64,000 nt of DNA. Origin: Osmia lignaria lignaria. Its lineage: Eukaryota; Arthropoda; Insecta; Hymenoptera; Megachilidae. Numbering within the stretch: the first letter of the stretch is position 1; every line of letters starts with the position of its first letter. The translations under genes and the position numbers were made by a program. The notes beneath the pieces were generated by a model. That model had not been told where the DNA came from and searched no databases. It worked only from the letters and a program-made list of their open reading frames with translations. This document shows positions 1 to 12,181 of the stretch, in pieces. The stretch lies in the NCBI RefSeq assembly GCF_051020975.1, contig NC_135038.1, forward strand, positions 4,648,001-4,712,000, read 5' to 3'.

Positions 1-1216
1 TTCGTTAAAAACACCATTTTTTGTATCTTTTTGTTCGAAAAACAGAAAGTAAGAAACGTATCGGCGACGATTGATATGTTTCTTCCTTTTCTTCTCTCTT
101 TTTTGTTTCAATTATGCAAATAAGTTAGAAGGACAAAGACATCGCGCATCATTGCAAAATGCAAAACGTTGCACAATTCTTGGTAATCCGACCACGATGT
201 CTGAATATTAATTCGTCACGTGATCTCATATTTTTCGCTTGCAGTTCGAGGTGTCGCAATGAGAATAAGATAAGGAAATTCATTATCCCACATCCGTGGA
301 TTCCCTCTAACTCTAGTGTCTCTTGTGTCTTCCGTGTCTCTTTCGCACACGATGCCGATAAACGCGAATCGAGTGAGAAATAACGACGAATCCGACATTT
401 TTTCGGTAAATTGTCGTCACTGATACGAGTCCAATTTCACTCTCTTTCTTCTCGTCGTCGTAACGTATTGTACAAAGTATAAAGTGTTCTCGAAACGTTG
501 TCAATTATTTCTTCGTCTACGACCACGGTGATTCATCTATCACGCTTCGAATTTTCATTTGAAGCCGAGTACAAAACGTTTTCAAACATATTAAGATCGT
601 GAAAAGAATTTGCTTTGAACAATTCGCGTATACGTAGACGGTGAGTGAGCGATTTTCTTTGATTGAAAAATGGACAACGTAATTCGCGAATACCAGGATA
701 TTTTCAATTTGCCAGGTACTTTATATTCTTAGCGTAAATTAGATTATATTTAATCTGTTGATTTAACGATGAAAATTTCGATTATTTAATATATTTTTCT
801 TGTGTAATCTAGGTCGAACAATAACGCGTTATTTATCGGTTACATCGTCGCCGATAAGAGCGTATAGATAATAATTATCGGAAGAAAGTTGATCGAAAGG
901 TATTAAAGTTTCGACTTTCTATAGTGTTCCAACGAATAATAATCGTGAAAATCGTGAAACCAGAATCTTCGATATAGGTTTAAGAAGGATCGAACCCTTT
1001 CGCAGAGTGACAGACGTGCGCGCAGGCAAGAGTAGCAAAAAGATAATAGTGACTGCTTGAAAATAAGCAAAATTAAATAAAACAAGACGGACAAGACGTA
1101 AGAAGCACATGACTGCAGTTTGATATGAAGAAACTCGTGACAGTGAAACCGATAAACCACCGAGAATAATTTAATCGACCGCAACAACCCGCAAAAGTGT
1201 TCAGTCCTTTGCCGAC
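1..1216. other. Non-coding upstream flank of the sugar transporter
   Basis: No supportable protein gene is visible. A short open frame starting at an ATG at 670 ends in a good splice donor at 716, but its phase (1) does not fit the transporter exon at 5903 (needs 2). It may be part of a 5' untranslated exon or chance. The stretch probably holds promoter and leader sequence for the exon at 1217. Confidence 0.4.
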
Positions 1217-4200
1217 ATGTCCAGGAACCAGAATTACCGGACGTTTACCGACGAGTAAGTACCACCTAAACATATTTTCACCTGGATCACGTTTTTCCTG
1301 CATTTCCGAAAGGATAAAGTGTCATCTAAACGTTAAGAATTTAACCATTCTTCCTTCCTATTCCTTAAATAGGAAAAATCAAACTATCGATGTGCAAATT
1401 TGTCCTCGGCAAAATGTAACAAACAACGTCATAAATGCATAACCTTTTTGTTTAATTTAATAGCATCGAGCATTTTTTGTTTGCAATGTAAAATGGTAAA
1501 TTTGTGATTAGCCATTAGCAGTCGTTCTTCTGTGAAACAAGTATCTAAGTCTGCACTCTCTTATCTCGAATTATTTGCGGCAATAAACATTACGCGTTTA
1601 GAAATACCATTGAAAAGCAGTTGATTACGGTTTGCAATCTACAAAAAAGATACAGATAATATAAAAGAGAGCTATGTGTCATCGGAAAAGAATTAAAATC
1701 TACAGGGAAATGTGACTGTTTGCCGTGCAAATGCCGATAGAGACGATTGTTTGGCTAGCTGATCTGAAATTTGACCAGATTTTATTGTTCATTTTCTTGT
1801 GTACACTTTTCGTCATCGCCAGTAAACGATTACCTGTTTTTACTCTATTTTTAACGTCTCTTTTTTAGTTTGCAGTTTTATGATCGATTTATACGAACGA
1901 TCAAATTTTCATAACGTGCGTATATTTTATTTTCGTGAATATCCTTGTTATTCTTTTAAACGTAATCGATATTTGTTCCCCGATATAATTGACGATCGAT
2001 TAGTATTTCAAGATAAAAATCCATTTAATTGCATCGCGCTTCAGTAAACTTTCTCGTTCCTTCTGGGACTTTCTTCATTTTTATTTATTTTTTTTTTTTT
2101 TTAAATATACTTTAAAGATAATGTGTAAAATTTATTTTTTCATTCTTAACCTTTTGTTGTTTATAAATTGTTAATGATATTTCAAAATGTATTTAAAATG
2201 GCAATTTTTCACTTATCTGTTATCTCATTTTGCACATTCAGCATTATACACAGGGATACAACTCTCATCAATATCGTAATTCACGAACGACAATCGTGAC
2301 AAATTCAGTCACGAGTTGTAGAACCGCCGACCGAGATACGGCACTATTTTTCTCAGATAAACAAATGATCAAATCCTCGTGACTGTTCTTATCGATTCGG
2401 ATGTAGATTGCGCTGGTACAACCTATATTTTCGTTTGAAAAAAAAAAAAAGAAACCAGGTACACAGTGGCTATTTCTACTTGTACATAATAAAAAAATAT
2501 TTCTTCCTCAACTGACAGAAATATTGACATCATTTCATTTTCGTACTTGGTTAACGCGTTAACACGTTGCTTTAAATAGAACAAAATTCAATTCATAAAA
2601 TATTCATACTGTTATTAACAAATATGGTATCAGAAAACAGGCGCTAAAATAACCATATCCTTCTGAAATGTAAATTTTAATATTTTTCAATATTTGTCTT
2701 CTTTATGAAATGGGATTGATTTAATTTGAACTCTTTTAATAATTTTTCGCAAATGCGCAAACGTTTGAAAAATGCATGCGCAAGCGTACAAAATTCGCGC
2801 GTCGTTCTACTGCGCAAGTCAACGGCGCACCGCTATTGCTTATATAAAGCCTAGCCGGCGTGTGTCACGAGTATATTCGTTTCGCGCGCGTCGTAAAGGA
2901 AGGATTGTAAACAAACTTTTCTTCCTCTGCAATTTTCGTACAAGTATCATAATCCGTTGTAACTCTACTTCGCGTGGCGCATAATTTTGGCGAAGTAAAT
3001 CTCCTGTCTACAAAAAAAGAAGGACTAAACCGCGAAGAAGAGGAGGAAAAAGCAGATCACGTCGGTGAACGTATGTACTACATGAATTGTCCATGGAAAA
3101 AGATACCCTTGGGATTTTACGAGATAGGACGTATAATTGGTGTTTCAAAAATTTGTTGAAGAAAAAGAAAGTTCCTCCTAAAAACGGTACGAAATTACGT
3201 TCAGTTTCGTTTGAAGCAACCGATCGAGAAAGAAACTGAAACACACGAAGGATAAATAGACAAGACGAAGACAAAGAGAAAATAAAGAAAGAAAGAAACA
3301 AGGAAAAGAAAGCGGGAGAAAAGGCGATAATATGCAAATTTCTTTATAGTTATTATATAGCATTGTGATATAGCGGACTGTGATATAACTTGTACATAAT
3401 TTTATTTTTGTTCGAAAGACTTCTCTCAAAGAGAAACGACATTGGAAGATCAATATGCCGAACACTGTGCCAGAGTGAGTACATACATATTATAAACGCT
3501 TTCTGTGCCTTGTTTGTTTCCCGTCTTTTGCACGCACGATGCCCTCGTTGTATAGTCGCACGTGGCCTAAGAAAAATCCACTCATTTCTGCGAAACAGAT
3601 AATTAAATAAAATACTTCATTCCAACCAGACTTTCTTCTTCTTCCCGCGTGATCTGCGTCTTTGTTATCTAATAAAATTTACCATCCTTTTGTCGTAATT
3701 AAAACTAGAATTTAGTTCTTATCGGTTTTCTCTGTTTCATTTCTGTTAACTTCAGCCATCACTGTATCAAAAGTCAATTAAATTAATGACTTTTATAGAA
3801 ACGATAAAAAAGCATAACAAGTTACTTTTTATAATTAACTGACAATCGATGAAGCTTCACAGTTTCTCATCCATAGTGAATCGTAATGTTACATAAATTG
3901 ATTTTCGTACACAATAATTAATTAAATCATGAAAAATTTTTAACGATTGTTTTGTCTTCAATTATAATGTTAAAATCTTCGTACTCGAGACAATGAAGCC
4001 TCTCTTTTCCATCACTTGATGTAATTAGTGTATTAATATCCATTGTCAAGTAGTGTCATTGATGAATGGTCAGACGACAATGAAATCTCACCGCACCAGT
4101 AAGTGGTCGAACACAATTTCTTCTATGATTTACCATTTTTCGAAAAATCTACCGATCCTAACAATTATGTTAGAAGGTCAGCTTCAGGAATAAATATTGA

Positions 4201-7200
4201 TCGTTGATCTGAAGGGGGTACAATCGATGGAGTAATCATTTCGTAATCATTGTCAGAAGCTTCTTCGACTCGTTCGAACAGAAATATTGCTCGATTCTTT
4301 TTCTTCCTACATTATCAATTCTAATTACCTACCGTAACGTTCAAGATATTTTCCTCTGTTTCTGTCATAGCAAACGATATAACTTCATTTCCATCGATGA
4401 ACATAAGTATATATATCGTAAATGAAAAACGATCAACGTTTAATTGCTACGTTTCTTTCTACTGTGCGAGTTTTCGTGCAACAACGTTTATGTTTTCCAT
4501 TGTCAAACATGCGTGATGTAATTAGGACTATTAATACACCACGATCAGGGACGATTGTGTTCGGGGAGAGCATGTACTATATGTACACTTGAACCCTTTC
4601 GTGTAACGCGTAGACAAAAATAATTCGATCGATCCGTGCCAAAATTCGCGAATCTCTTTTGCTCGAGCGCGTTAAGAAAAAAAAAAAGAAAAAAAAAAAT
4701 AAGACAACAGTGATTAAAAGAAACAAGGTAAAATGTTTTCAGTTTTTAACGATACGCGACACTTGTAAAAAATTGAAGGATTTAAACGTTTTATCAACTG
4801 ATTTCAAAATCTGTTAAACGTATTTTATTCTATTCCACACGCTTAATCATTTGAAATGTTGACACGATACGATCGATGCAAATCTCTACATACATATACA
4901 CCTATTATACAGATTTACCTTATCGGTTCTTAGCCACGTGTTTAATACTCGTTACAATTTTAAATGAAAACAACTAACGAAGTAATTGTGCACGTGTCCA
5001 TACATCACACCTGTATATAAATATATGTAGTCTTGGATGTTCCTCTCTTGTCAGTTGTTTTCCTAAGGAAAGATTTGCATCCGAAAGCAATCTCTCTTCA
5101 GTGATATTTATCATTCTCTGGATTAACGTTATCACGTTAATTATACCGTGCTCATTGTCAATATAGGTATAATGAACATTCTCTAATAATATCGAATATT
5201 ATGAACGATGTTTAACTTGTTAAGGAAATATTCTTCACCAAAACGATTATTCATACTCTCGTATAAGGACAGTTTTATTATTAATTTCTTAATGTAAGAT
5301 TACATTTATCGGAGTACTTTTAGAAATTTTTATTTATTTATAAAATGCGTGGCGAAATTTGTAAAGAAAATTTATAAATTCATTTTGAATACCGATGAAA
5401 ATTTAGGTCAAACTTTATTTTAGTGGCATTAAATCAGTGCCAAATTTTCAAGTTATCTCAAACTCTCTTTCATTTCTCGTACTTTGTATTAAATGTTTAT
5501 TGGCGTAAAACGAAAAACAACATTAAAAAAGCACGAATTATTAATTAACGTATTTATAACAATAAATGTTTTGCCTTTCTAACAGATTACGTTTTGCAGT
5601 AAATATTGACATGCAGTCTCAGATGTTCTTTATCTATACATGTAGATTGGGTAAAAATATCTCCTGATAGATAAGCAACACAGGATATAAAGCAGTATGC
5701 GTTTAGAGTTATCTAATACGTGGAAAAATGTAGTGCAATATTTATCAATTTTATTAATCAAAATGAACTAAAATTTTTGTCATTTTTAACGTCCATATTT
5801 ATGATCGTAAACTAATATAAAAAAAAAAATCTTATGTTTCATATTTTACTGAAATGTTCTTAAGAATCATGTACTAATATAGAATTAAATTATTTGTTTC
5901 AGAAAAGATGGAGAAATACAAAACTCCGAAAAATCATCTTTGGTGGATCCAAGTGTACTTCCAAAGATCCAATCATCCACCAAATTAGAAGATGAAAAGT
6001 CTGCATTGGAATCAAACAATGTACACAGTGATCCAGAAAATAGTCAAAATGTTAATGTCAATGGAAGCGTGGTCAGACAAGTCCTTGCAGCACTAGTAGC
6101 ACAGCTTGGAACTATTAATACAGGCATGACCTTTGGTTTCTCTGCCGTTGCTCTCCCACAACTTCAAGAACCAAATAGTACCATTCCAATTGTGGAAGGA
6201 TCTTCAGAGGAATCATGGATTGGTAAAAAATTTGTCAATTAAATAAACGAATAGTAAAATACCACGTATATGTATACATATAAGAGTAACAAATTATAAT
6301 TCTCTTACAGCTAGTATGACTTCTATTGGCACTCCGATTGGATGTTTAGTGTCTGGATACATGATGGATGTACTTGGAAGAAAACGATCTCTCATTATTA
6401 CGGAAATTCCTGCATTACTTGGCTGGATATTAATTGCATTTGCAACCAATATTCATATGATATATGCTGGAAGATTCTTTGTAGGACTTGGATCAGGCAT
6501 GGTAGGTGCTCCAGCGCGCGTCTATACTGGCGAAGTAACTCAGCCTCATCTTAGGGGAATGTTGACCGCTTTTGCGAGCGTCGGTGTTAGCACCGGTGTT
6601 TTGATTGAATACGCATTAGGAAGTGTACTTACGTGGAACGTCTGTGCAGCAATTAGCGGAATTTTACCTCTTGCTGCTTTGTTATTAATGTTTCTCTTTC
6701 CTGAAACGCCGTCTTATCTCGTATCGCGGAGTAGACCTGAGAAAGCACGAAAAGCGTTGAAACAGTTTCGCGGTAGTACGTGTAACATTAATCAAGAAAT
6801 GGAAACGCTTATCAATTTTTCCAATAAAAATAATATCAAGCGGTTAACAGGATTTCGGGAAATAGTAAGCGCCCTTTTAAAACCGAATGCTCTTAAACCA
6901 TTCACGCTATTATTTTTATATTTTTTGATATACCAGTGGTCAGGTACGAATGTCATAACTTTTTATGCTGTTGAGATTTTCAAAGATTCAGGTGCATCGT
7001 TAAATAAGTACTTAGCTGCAGTAATTCTCGGTGTAGTAAGATTATTATCCACGATCGTTGCTTGCATTTTATGTAGAAGATGCGGAAGAAGACCTCTCAC
7101 GATGGTCTCTTCCGTTGGTTGCGGAATTTCTATGGTAGGATTAGGTGGATACATGTGGTTGAAAGATTATTGGACTACAAATAATCTTCCACTTGTTGCT

Positions 7201-7605
7201 AGTTGGTTTCCTATTTTATGTATATTTTTGTATACCATCACTTGCACTCTTGGTTTCCTCGTCATTCCTTGGATAATGATAGGCGAGGTATATCCAGTAC
7301 AAGTCCGCGGTATTATAGGTGGTTTAACTACAATGACAGCTCATGCGTTCATCTTTACAGTAGTTAAAACGTATCCATTTTTGGCTAGTACACTTACTCG
7401 GCATGGTACTTTCATTCTTTACGGTTGTATATCGTTATTAGGTACAATATACTTTTACTTATGCCTTCCCGAAACTAAGGGTAAGTCGCTTCAAGAAATA
7501 GAGGACTACTTTTCTGGCAGGAATAACAATTTAAGTACTGGCAGTATAGGTAGTATTAAACCAAAAGTGTTAGAAGTGAAAAAAGGTCAGATATTACCCT
7601 CGTAA
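1217..7605 (+). CDS. SLC2-family sugar transporter, facilitated trehalose transporter Tret1-like
   Basis: Twelve-helix major facilitator sugar porter, expected to move trehalose or another sugar passively across the plasma membrane. Exons: alternative first exons 1217-1254 (begins MSRNQNYR) or 3455-3474 (begins MPNTVPE), then 5903-6222 and 6311-7605. Both first exons end in phase 2 and join the same frame; the 3455 form gives 544 residues, normal for the family. Visible signatures: GRFFVGLGSG, PETPSYLV after helix 6 (family PESPRWL), GRRPLTM, PWIMIGEVYPVQVRG and PETKGKS near the C-terminus. The usual QQLSGIN of helix 7 reads YQWSGTN, so this may be a divergent paralogue, not Tret1 itself. It converges on the mS38 gene downstream. 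Substrate is inferred from family only. Confidence 0.9.
1255..2840. other. Intron or promoter DNA between transporter first exons
   Basis: AT-rich DNA without a credible ORF. It holds a poly-T run near 2088-2102 and an A-run near 2440. From about 2750 the composition becomes CpG-rich, leading into the second promoter. Confidence 0.5.
2841..2849 (+). promoter_or_regulatory. TATA box of the downstream transporter promoter
   Basis: TATATAAAG lies in a CpG-rich stretch about 610 bases before the second alternative start codon (3455). Transcription would be expected to begin some 25-35 bases further on, near 2870-2880. The leader from there to 3454 contains a purine-rich stretch (about 3215-3325). 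The start site is inferred from spacing. Confidence 0.45.
3475..5902 (+). other. Large first intron of the transporter
   Basis: Begins with GTGAGT after exon 3455-3474 and ends with TTTGTTTCAG before 5903. It is AT-rich, with A-runs at about 4678-4700. No gene, RNA or clear repeat is recognisable within it. Confidence 0.6.
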
Positions 7606-8430
7606 ACCAAGTTGTCTAGGTACCGAGGAAATCGCAAAACCTGTCTTCCATTAAACAGAAACAAAGATTAAGTTACTGTGTTGTTATCATTGACTGTAAC
7701 GAGTACACATATTTTTATTAGAGAATAATGTTTAGGTGGAAGTACTGTTCTGACGATGAGTTCTTCGTCTTGTAACAAGACAGTAGAATTAATGATTTGA
7801 TTGAAAAACTTTGAAAATTATTGAAATCATATTAAGACTTTGCTATCCATATTATTTCGTCGTTTTATATAGGATCTTTTTAATTCACAATGATACGTAT
7901 TTATTGACTATATTCTGTAATTTAAATCGTGCATCTCCTGAACAAAGAGGTAACGTTTTTTTGTTTTTTTTATGAAAGTACAAGCTATTGAGAAGCATCA
8001 AATATACTCATGAAAATGTTAAATATTTTTATAAATACCCACGAAATAATGTGCCTTGGAAATTTTACAATTCACGTACAAGCAACCAAAGGTGCTATTT
8101 ATTGTTACCATAGTATTATAATACTTTTATGTATGTAATTATAAATATAATGTAATTAAGAACTATATAAGTAACGTTTGTAAAAAACATGGCCTGACAA
8201 TTTATATGAATTTCAACAATGCAAACTATGTTTTATAAATTTAAATTAAACATTTTTAATATATTTGTTCTCTACAGTTTAATATTGTAGCATTCTTCCC
8301 ATGATCATTATAATTCTCGTCAAAAGGGAGTAGCCAGTTAAATTTTTAATTATTTTATTGCTGCACAAGTTTATACAACTTTAAATCTGCATAGTAAAAG
8401 ATCTTGAAATATTTTATCTACTACATATTT
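7606..8430. other. Convergent 3' ends of transporter and mS38 genes
   Basis: Roughly 0.8 kb of AT-rich sequence between two stop codons facing each other. It should contain both 3' untranslated regions. No other feature was seen. Confidence 0.6.
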
Positions 8431-9248
8431 TCAATCGAGCGTCAAGCGAGGTTTATTTCGTCTCCTTTCCTTCCTTTTTCTGTCTTTTTCTAAAAATTCC
8501 TTTATCATAGCTTCTGGTAATATTTCACCCCTATACATTTTTGGTATTCTTTCTCTGTTTATAAATGCGAATTTGTCGTCAATATATTTCTGGACATCAA
8601 ATGCTTCTGCTTCTTTAATTTTTGCGATTAATTTGGCTTGAAAAACCTTCTCTTTTTCTACATTTCGCCTAGTTCTTATCTTTTGCCATATAAATTTCAT
8701 TTTTCTACGCAATTTCCTTCTCTTGTGTTTCTTCATTTTTTTCCTTCTGATTACTATCAGACGTACTGCTAATTTTTCTGTAACATTTTCCATTGAAGGG
8801 AGCTCAAAAGATTTATCCACAAATGGTAGATCATGTAATATAGGTTTCTTTACTGTAGGTTCTTCTATCGATGGAATAATTTTAGATAGAGGTATTTCAT
8901 TTATATATTTGTTGACAGCATTATTCGGATTTCCGAAATCTATATTAAGTGTTCTTGGTATAAATTTAACATGTACTTCAGGATACGCTATACACGTTTT
9001 GTTTTTACCGAAAGATGTAGAAGATAAAATATTATTTTGTATTTTTGATGTATGGGAAGAATGACATCTTGCAATGATATTACCTAAAATAATAGTATAT
9101 TAATACAAGCAAAGCTTACAAAACTAGAATTATAAAAATCAATTAGGTTATATTTTTAACACAGATAATTTAATTATCATAAATTGTACATACTTTGTGT
9201 ATTTACAATTATTTGTCGAAATATTGTGCATATTCTGTTAACAGCCAT
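8431..9248 (-). CDS. mRpS38: Mitochondrial small ribosomal subunit protein mS38 (AURKAIP1)
   Basis: Component of the mitochondrial 28S ribosomal subunit; the human homologue is also called Aurora kinase A-interacting protein 1. Exons 9248-9194 and 9083-8431 join in phase 1 to give 235 residues (human about 199). The first residues (MAVNRICTIFRQ) look like a mitochondrial targeting peptide, basic and without acid. The diagnostic part is the C-terminal third: VRLIVIRRKKMKKHKRRKLR followed by many Arg/Lys, the conserved mS38 domain (DUF1713). The N-terminal two thirds are poorly conserved, as is usual for this family. It lies just downstream of, and on the same strand as, the proteasome gene. 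Confidence 0.88.
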
Positions 9249-9536
9249 TATAACAATCTTCCTTTTACATATTTCTTTTTATACAATATCTTAAAACACC
9301 AGTTCAAAACGGAATGAAATATCCGTGCACGAGATATCGATTCATAACCTATACCATAACCTACATAACTGATTAACACAGTTAACGCTAAGAAACAGTA
9401 ACGAATTAAGGGATGAATAATTAAATTAAACAAGCTTTACAAGATTTACTGATTTATTTAAACAAAATGTGTATCTCAATGAGAGGTTACATGTGAGAAA
9501 TTTATGCATAATATTAATATAAGCTTTAAGGATATT

Positions 9537-10583
9537 TTAGTCCATTCGTGTTTTGACATTCCTTGTAGTAACTTTGTCTTTTTCTCTGAAATTGAAAGTT
9601 AATGATTACATAGTCCTATACTAAAGACAGTAAACAGAAAAGAATACAGCAACTTACATTACATATACAATAGCACCCCAACCAGATATTGCATCTCTAT
9701 CACATGCATTTACTAAAGCTTGACTTATAGTCTCAAAAAGATCGTCTGGTTCCATATCTGGTTCATAAAGTGATTCACACATTCCATAAAGTTGCTCGCT
9801 ACAAGTTCCACCAACCACAAAATCGTGGGATGGACTTATGCAGCCTATCAAGTCCATGTTACAGATAAATGGTTCAAAAGTAACAGGACTTAATCCAGCA
9901 ATAATTGGCTCTACAAAATATGGTCCAAATCTCCTCTCATATAATAAATTTGATACCATAGATGCAAATGTTTTAGGGTGAATCTTTCTATTTTCTTTCA
10001 GTTCATATAGGTTTAGTCGAAATCTTAATTTTTCCATTACTGTTTGAGTATCAGTTGCAAGACCAGGCAGACTCACATACAAGTGTGGTCCCATTTCAAA
10101 GATTTTTTGAAAGTCACATGTTATGGTCTGTGCTTGTATACCAAATCTACGATCAGCAGCTATTGCCACACAATTTTTCCCCTGCATTGCTATAATAGCT
10201 CCACCATTGTAAGCTAGAATACTCTGAAAAAACAATGATTGATTTTCATACAACTGAATTTATTTTTGAATAACAACAAATTAATGTTGTTGATATGGTA
10301 TTCGATTAGTAAAATTATATAAATACACTTTAACTTGAAATACATTAATTCAAAATTTATATTTATTTAGTAACAACCATTTATTTAGCGAGATAACTGA
10401 AACAGTTTTTGGTAACTGGTAAAACGTGCAATGTCATCAATATATTTGACAGTAACATAACCTTTTCAAAGTTCTGTATTGTTTCAAAATTTTTTCGTTG
10501 ATCAAAACTGAACAGTAATTTAAATTTGAAGTATCAGAAATATATGCTAAAAGAGTATTATTTAATACATAACGAATTACCAT
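9537..10583 (-). CDS. Prosbeta3: Proteasome subunit beta type-3 (PSMB3)
   Basis: Structural beta-ring subunit of the 20S proteasome core. Exons 10583-10581 (ATG only), 10223-9658 and 9585-9537 give 205 residues, the same length as human PSMB3. Conserved stretches include CVAIAADRRFGIQAQ, RFRLNLYELKE, LLYERRFGPY, GTCSEQLYGMCES and the C-terminal EKDKVTTRNVK. Like other beta-3 subunits it starts with Ser-Ile and lacks a catalytic N-terminal threonine, so it is not itself a protease. The start was chosen because ATG followed by GTAATT at 10580 is the nearest way to supply Met before the conserved SILAYNGG; the single-codon exon is an inference. Confidence 0.93.
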
Positions 10584-12181
10584 TTTTTAAGGATTTTTAT
10601 TGAACTTTACCACCGCTTGAATCCTACCACTAAAGTTTAAATGCACTTTTTAACGCAAGTTGCGCGTCACGAAACATGAAACATATAGTTCTCTTTCGTG
10701 TTTCGTGATGAAACATAAATGCAATTTACAAAATGCATTGCAATATATGTTAATTTATTTATTTTTTACAATTTCTTGTAAAATATTAAATTTACGTGTG
10801 TATTTACTTTTAATTTTAATTGCTATTGCAAAGTATTGCGTGTATGAAACGTGTAAGAATTATTTTGAATCCTTACAGATCTGTTGACATTATTGATATT
10901 CGTTATGTTAATGTCTTTAACGTGATAAAAAAAAAGAAAATTATAATTATAAATGGAATTGTACAAATTATCTAACGATTTAAGTTTACGTAAAAAATTG
11001 TGTGATGTATTCTTTGCTAGAGTAGGGTCTCTATAGAGTCTATATTCTATTATCCCCTCCAAGAAGTTGGAAAGTCAAGAGCAAAGGGGAAAAAACATGG
11101 CTCTGCAATGTTATTGAGAAATTCAAAGCAGTTTGGTGTTACGCATTTAATTCTTTGACTATTTTAGAGAAGAAAGTTTATATTTTTTGTGGATTTGACT
11201 TTCTTTTTAAGTAAAGAATTTGTATAAGTGATTCGTGAAGTGAAAACGGAAGAAAGTAAAGAAACGAAAGGGTGAAAGAGCAAGAGAAAGAGAGAGAAAG
11301 AAAATGTATTCGATCAAGACGAGTCATTGTAAATGTCATGTATTTTGCAACAGGGAATGATTTACGAAATACTGAAAAGAAGTGACTTTAAAAAATTGAT
11401 ATTGATAAAAATTAAGATCAGTCTGCAATAGTATCTGTAAGAATACAGACTACTCTTTCTACGAGTTTTTGGTTAGTGGTTACGATCATGACCATCTGGA
11501 TGGTACCAGTCAGCTGTAACTCGTAACACGCGTTTACACGTGCAGTTTGTAATTCGTTTGATGATCATTGAGACATCTCATTCAAATCTAACCGTAATTC
11601 TTCATAAACCGCAATTTACATGAAAAATGATCATTCCTGGTTCACGTTTGACGATGATATACGAACGGTTTATATCTTTTGATTTAAACGTACTACAAGC
11701 GCTATTCCAAATGCTGCCTGATCACTTCGATCTATTTGCGCTAGAAAAGTATTCCAAGAAATAATTTCCTGCACGTATACGTTGCGTTTGAATAAAAAAG
11801 AAATTTTGGACGGCCATGAAATGAAAATACGCTCGCGATGTATTTTACTTTTATGTTATTTTTAAACCACTGATGTAGAAAACAGTGCAGTGGTTGGTCA
11901 AAGCCTTGTAATCTCCGTCTTTGTCTATAGTTGAAAGATTATTCTTGGAATATATTTTAGGTGCTTGGCTTTAACATAATTAAATCTCTTAATTTTTAAT
12001 ATGCCTTTAGCAATCGTTCAAGTACTTTCTCACTTTCCTTGGTTATTGTAAAAGGGTGTACAACTTAAAATATTATATTTTTGTTTTATAGGTTTACAAG
12101 TTAAATAATTATATTGTAGAATTTGTATATTTGATTCCTTGGTATTGCAAGTCGGTAGTATTTCGTTGAATGTGTATAAGG
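10584..12181. other. Divergent upstream region between PSMB3 and Cullin-2
   Basis: About 1.6 kb containing the promoters of two divergently transcribed housekeeping genes. A short near-perfect hairpin lies at about 10667-10708 (arms resembling CACGAAACATGAAA). A purine-rich stretch of GAAA/GAGA repeats lies at about 11235-11305. No credible ORF. Confidence 0.5.

Noticed and set aside
670..715. Possible first coding exon MDNVIREYQD... ending at a GTACTT donor
   Set aside because: It ends in phase 1 and cannot join the transporter exon at 5903 in frame. Kept only as possible leader sequence.
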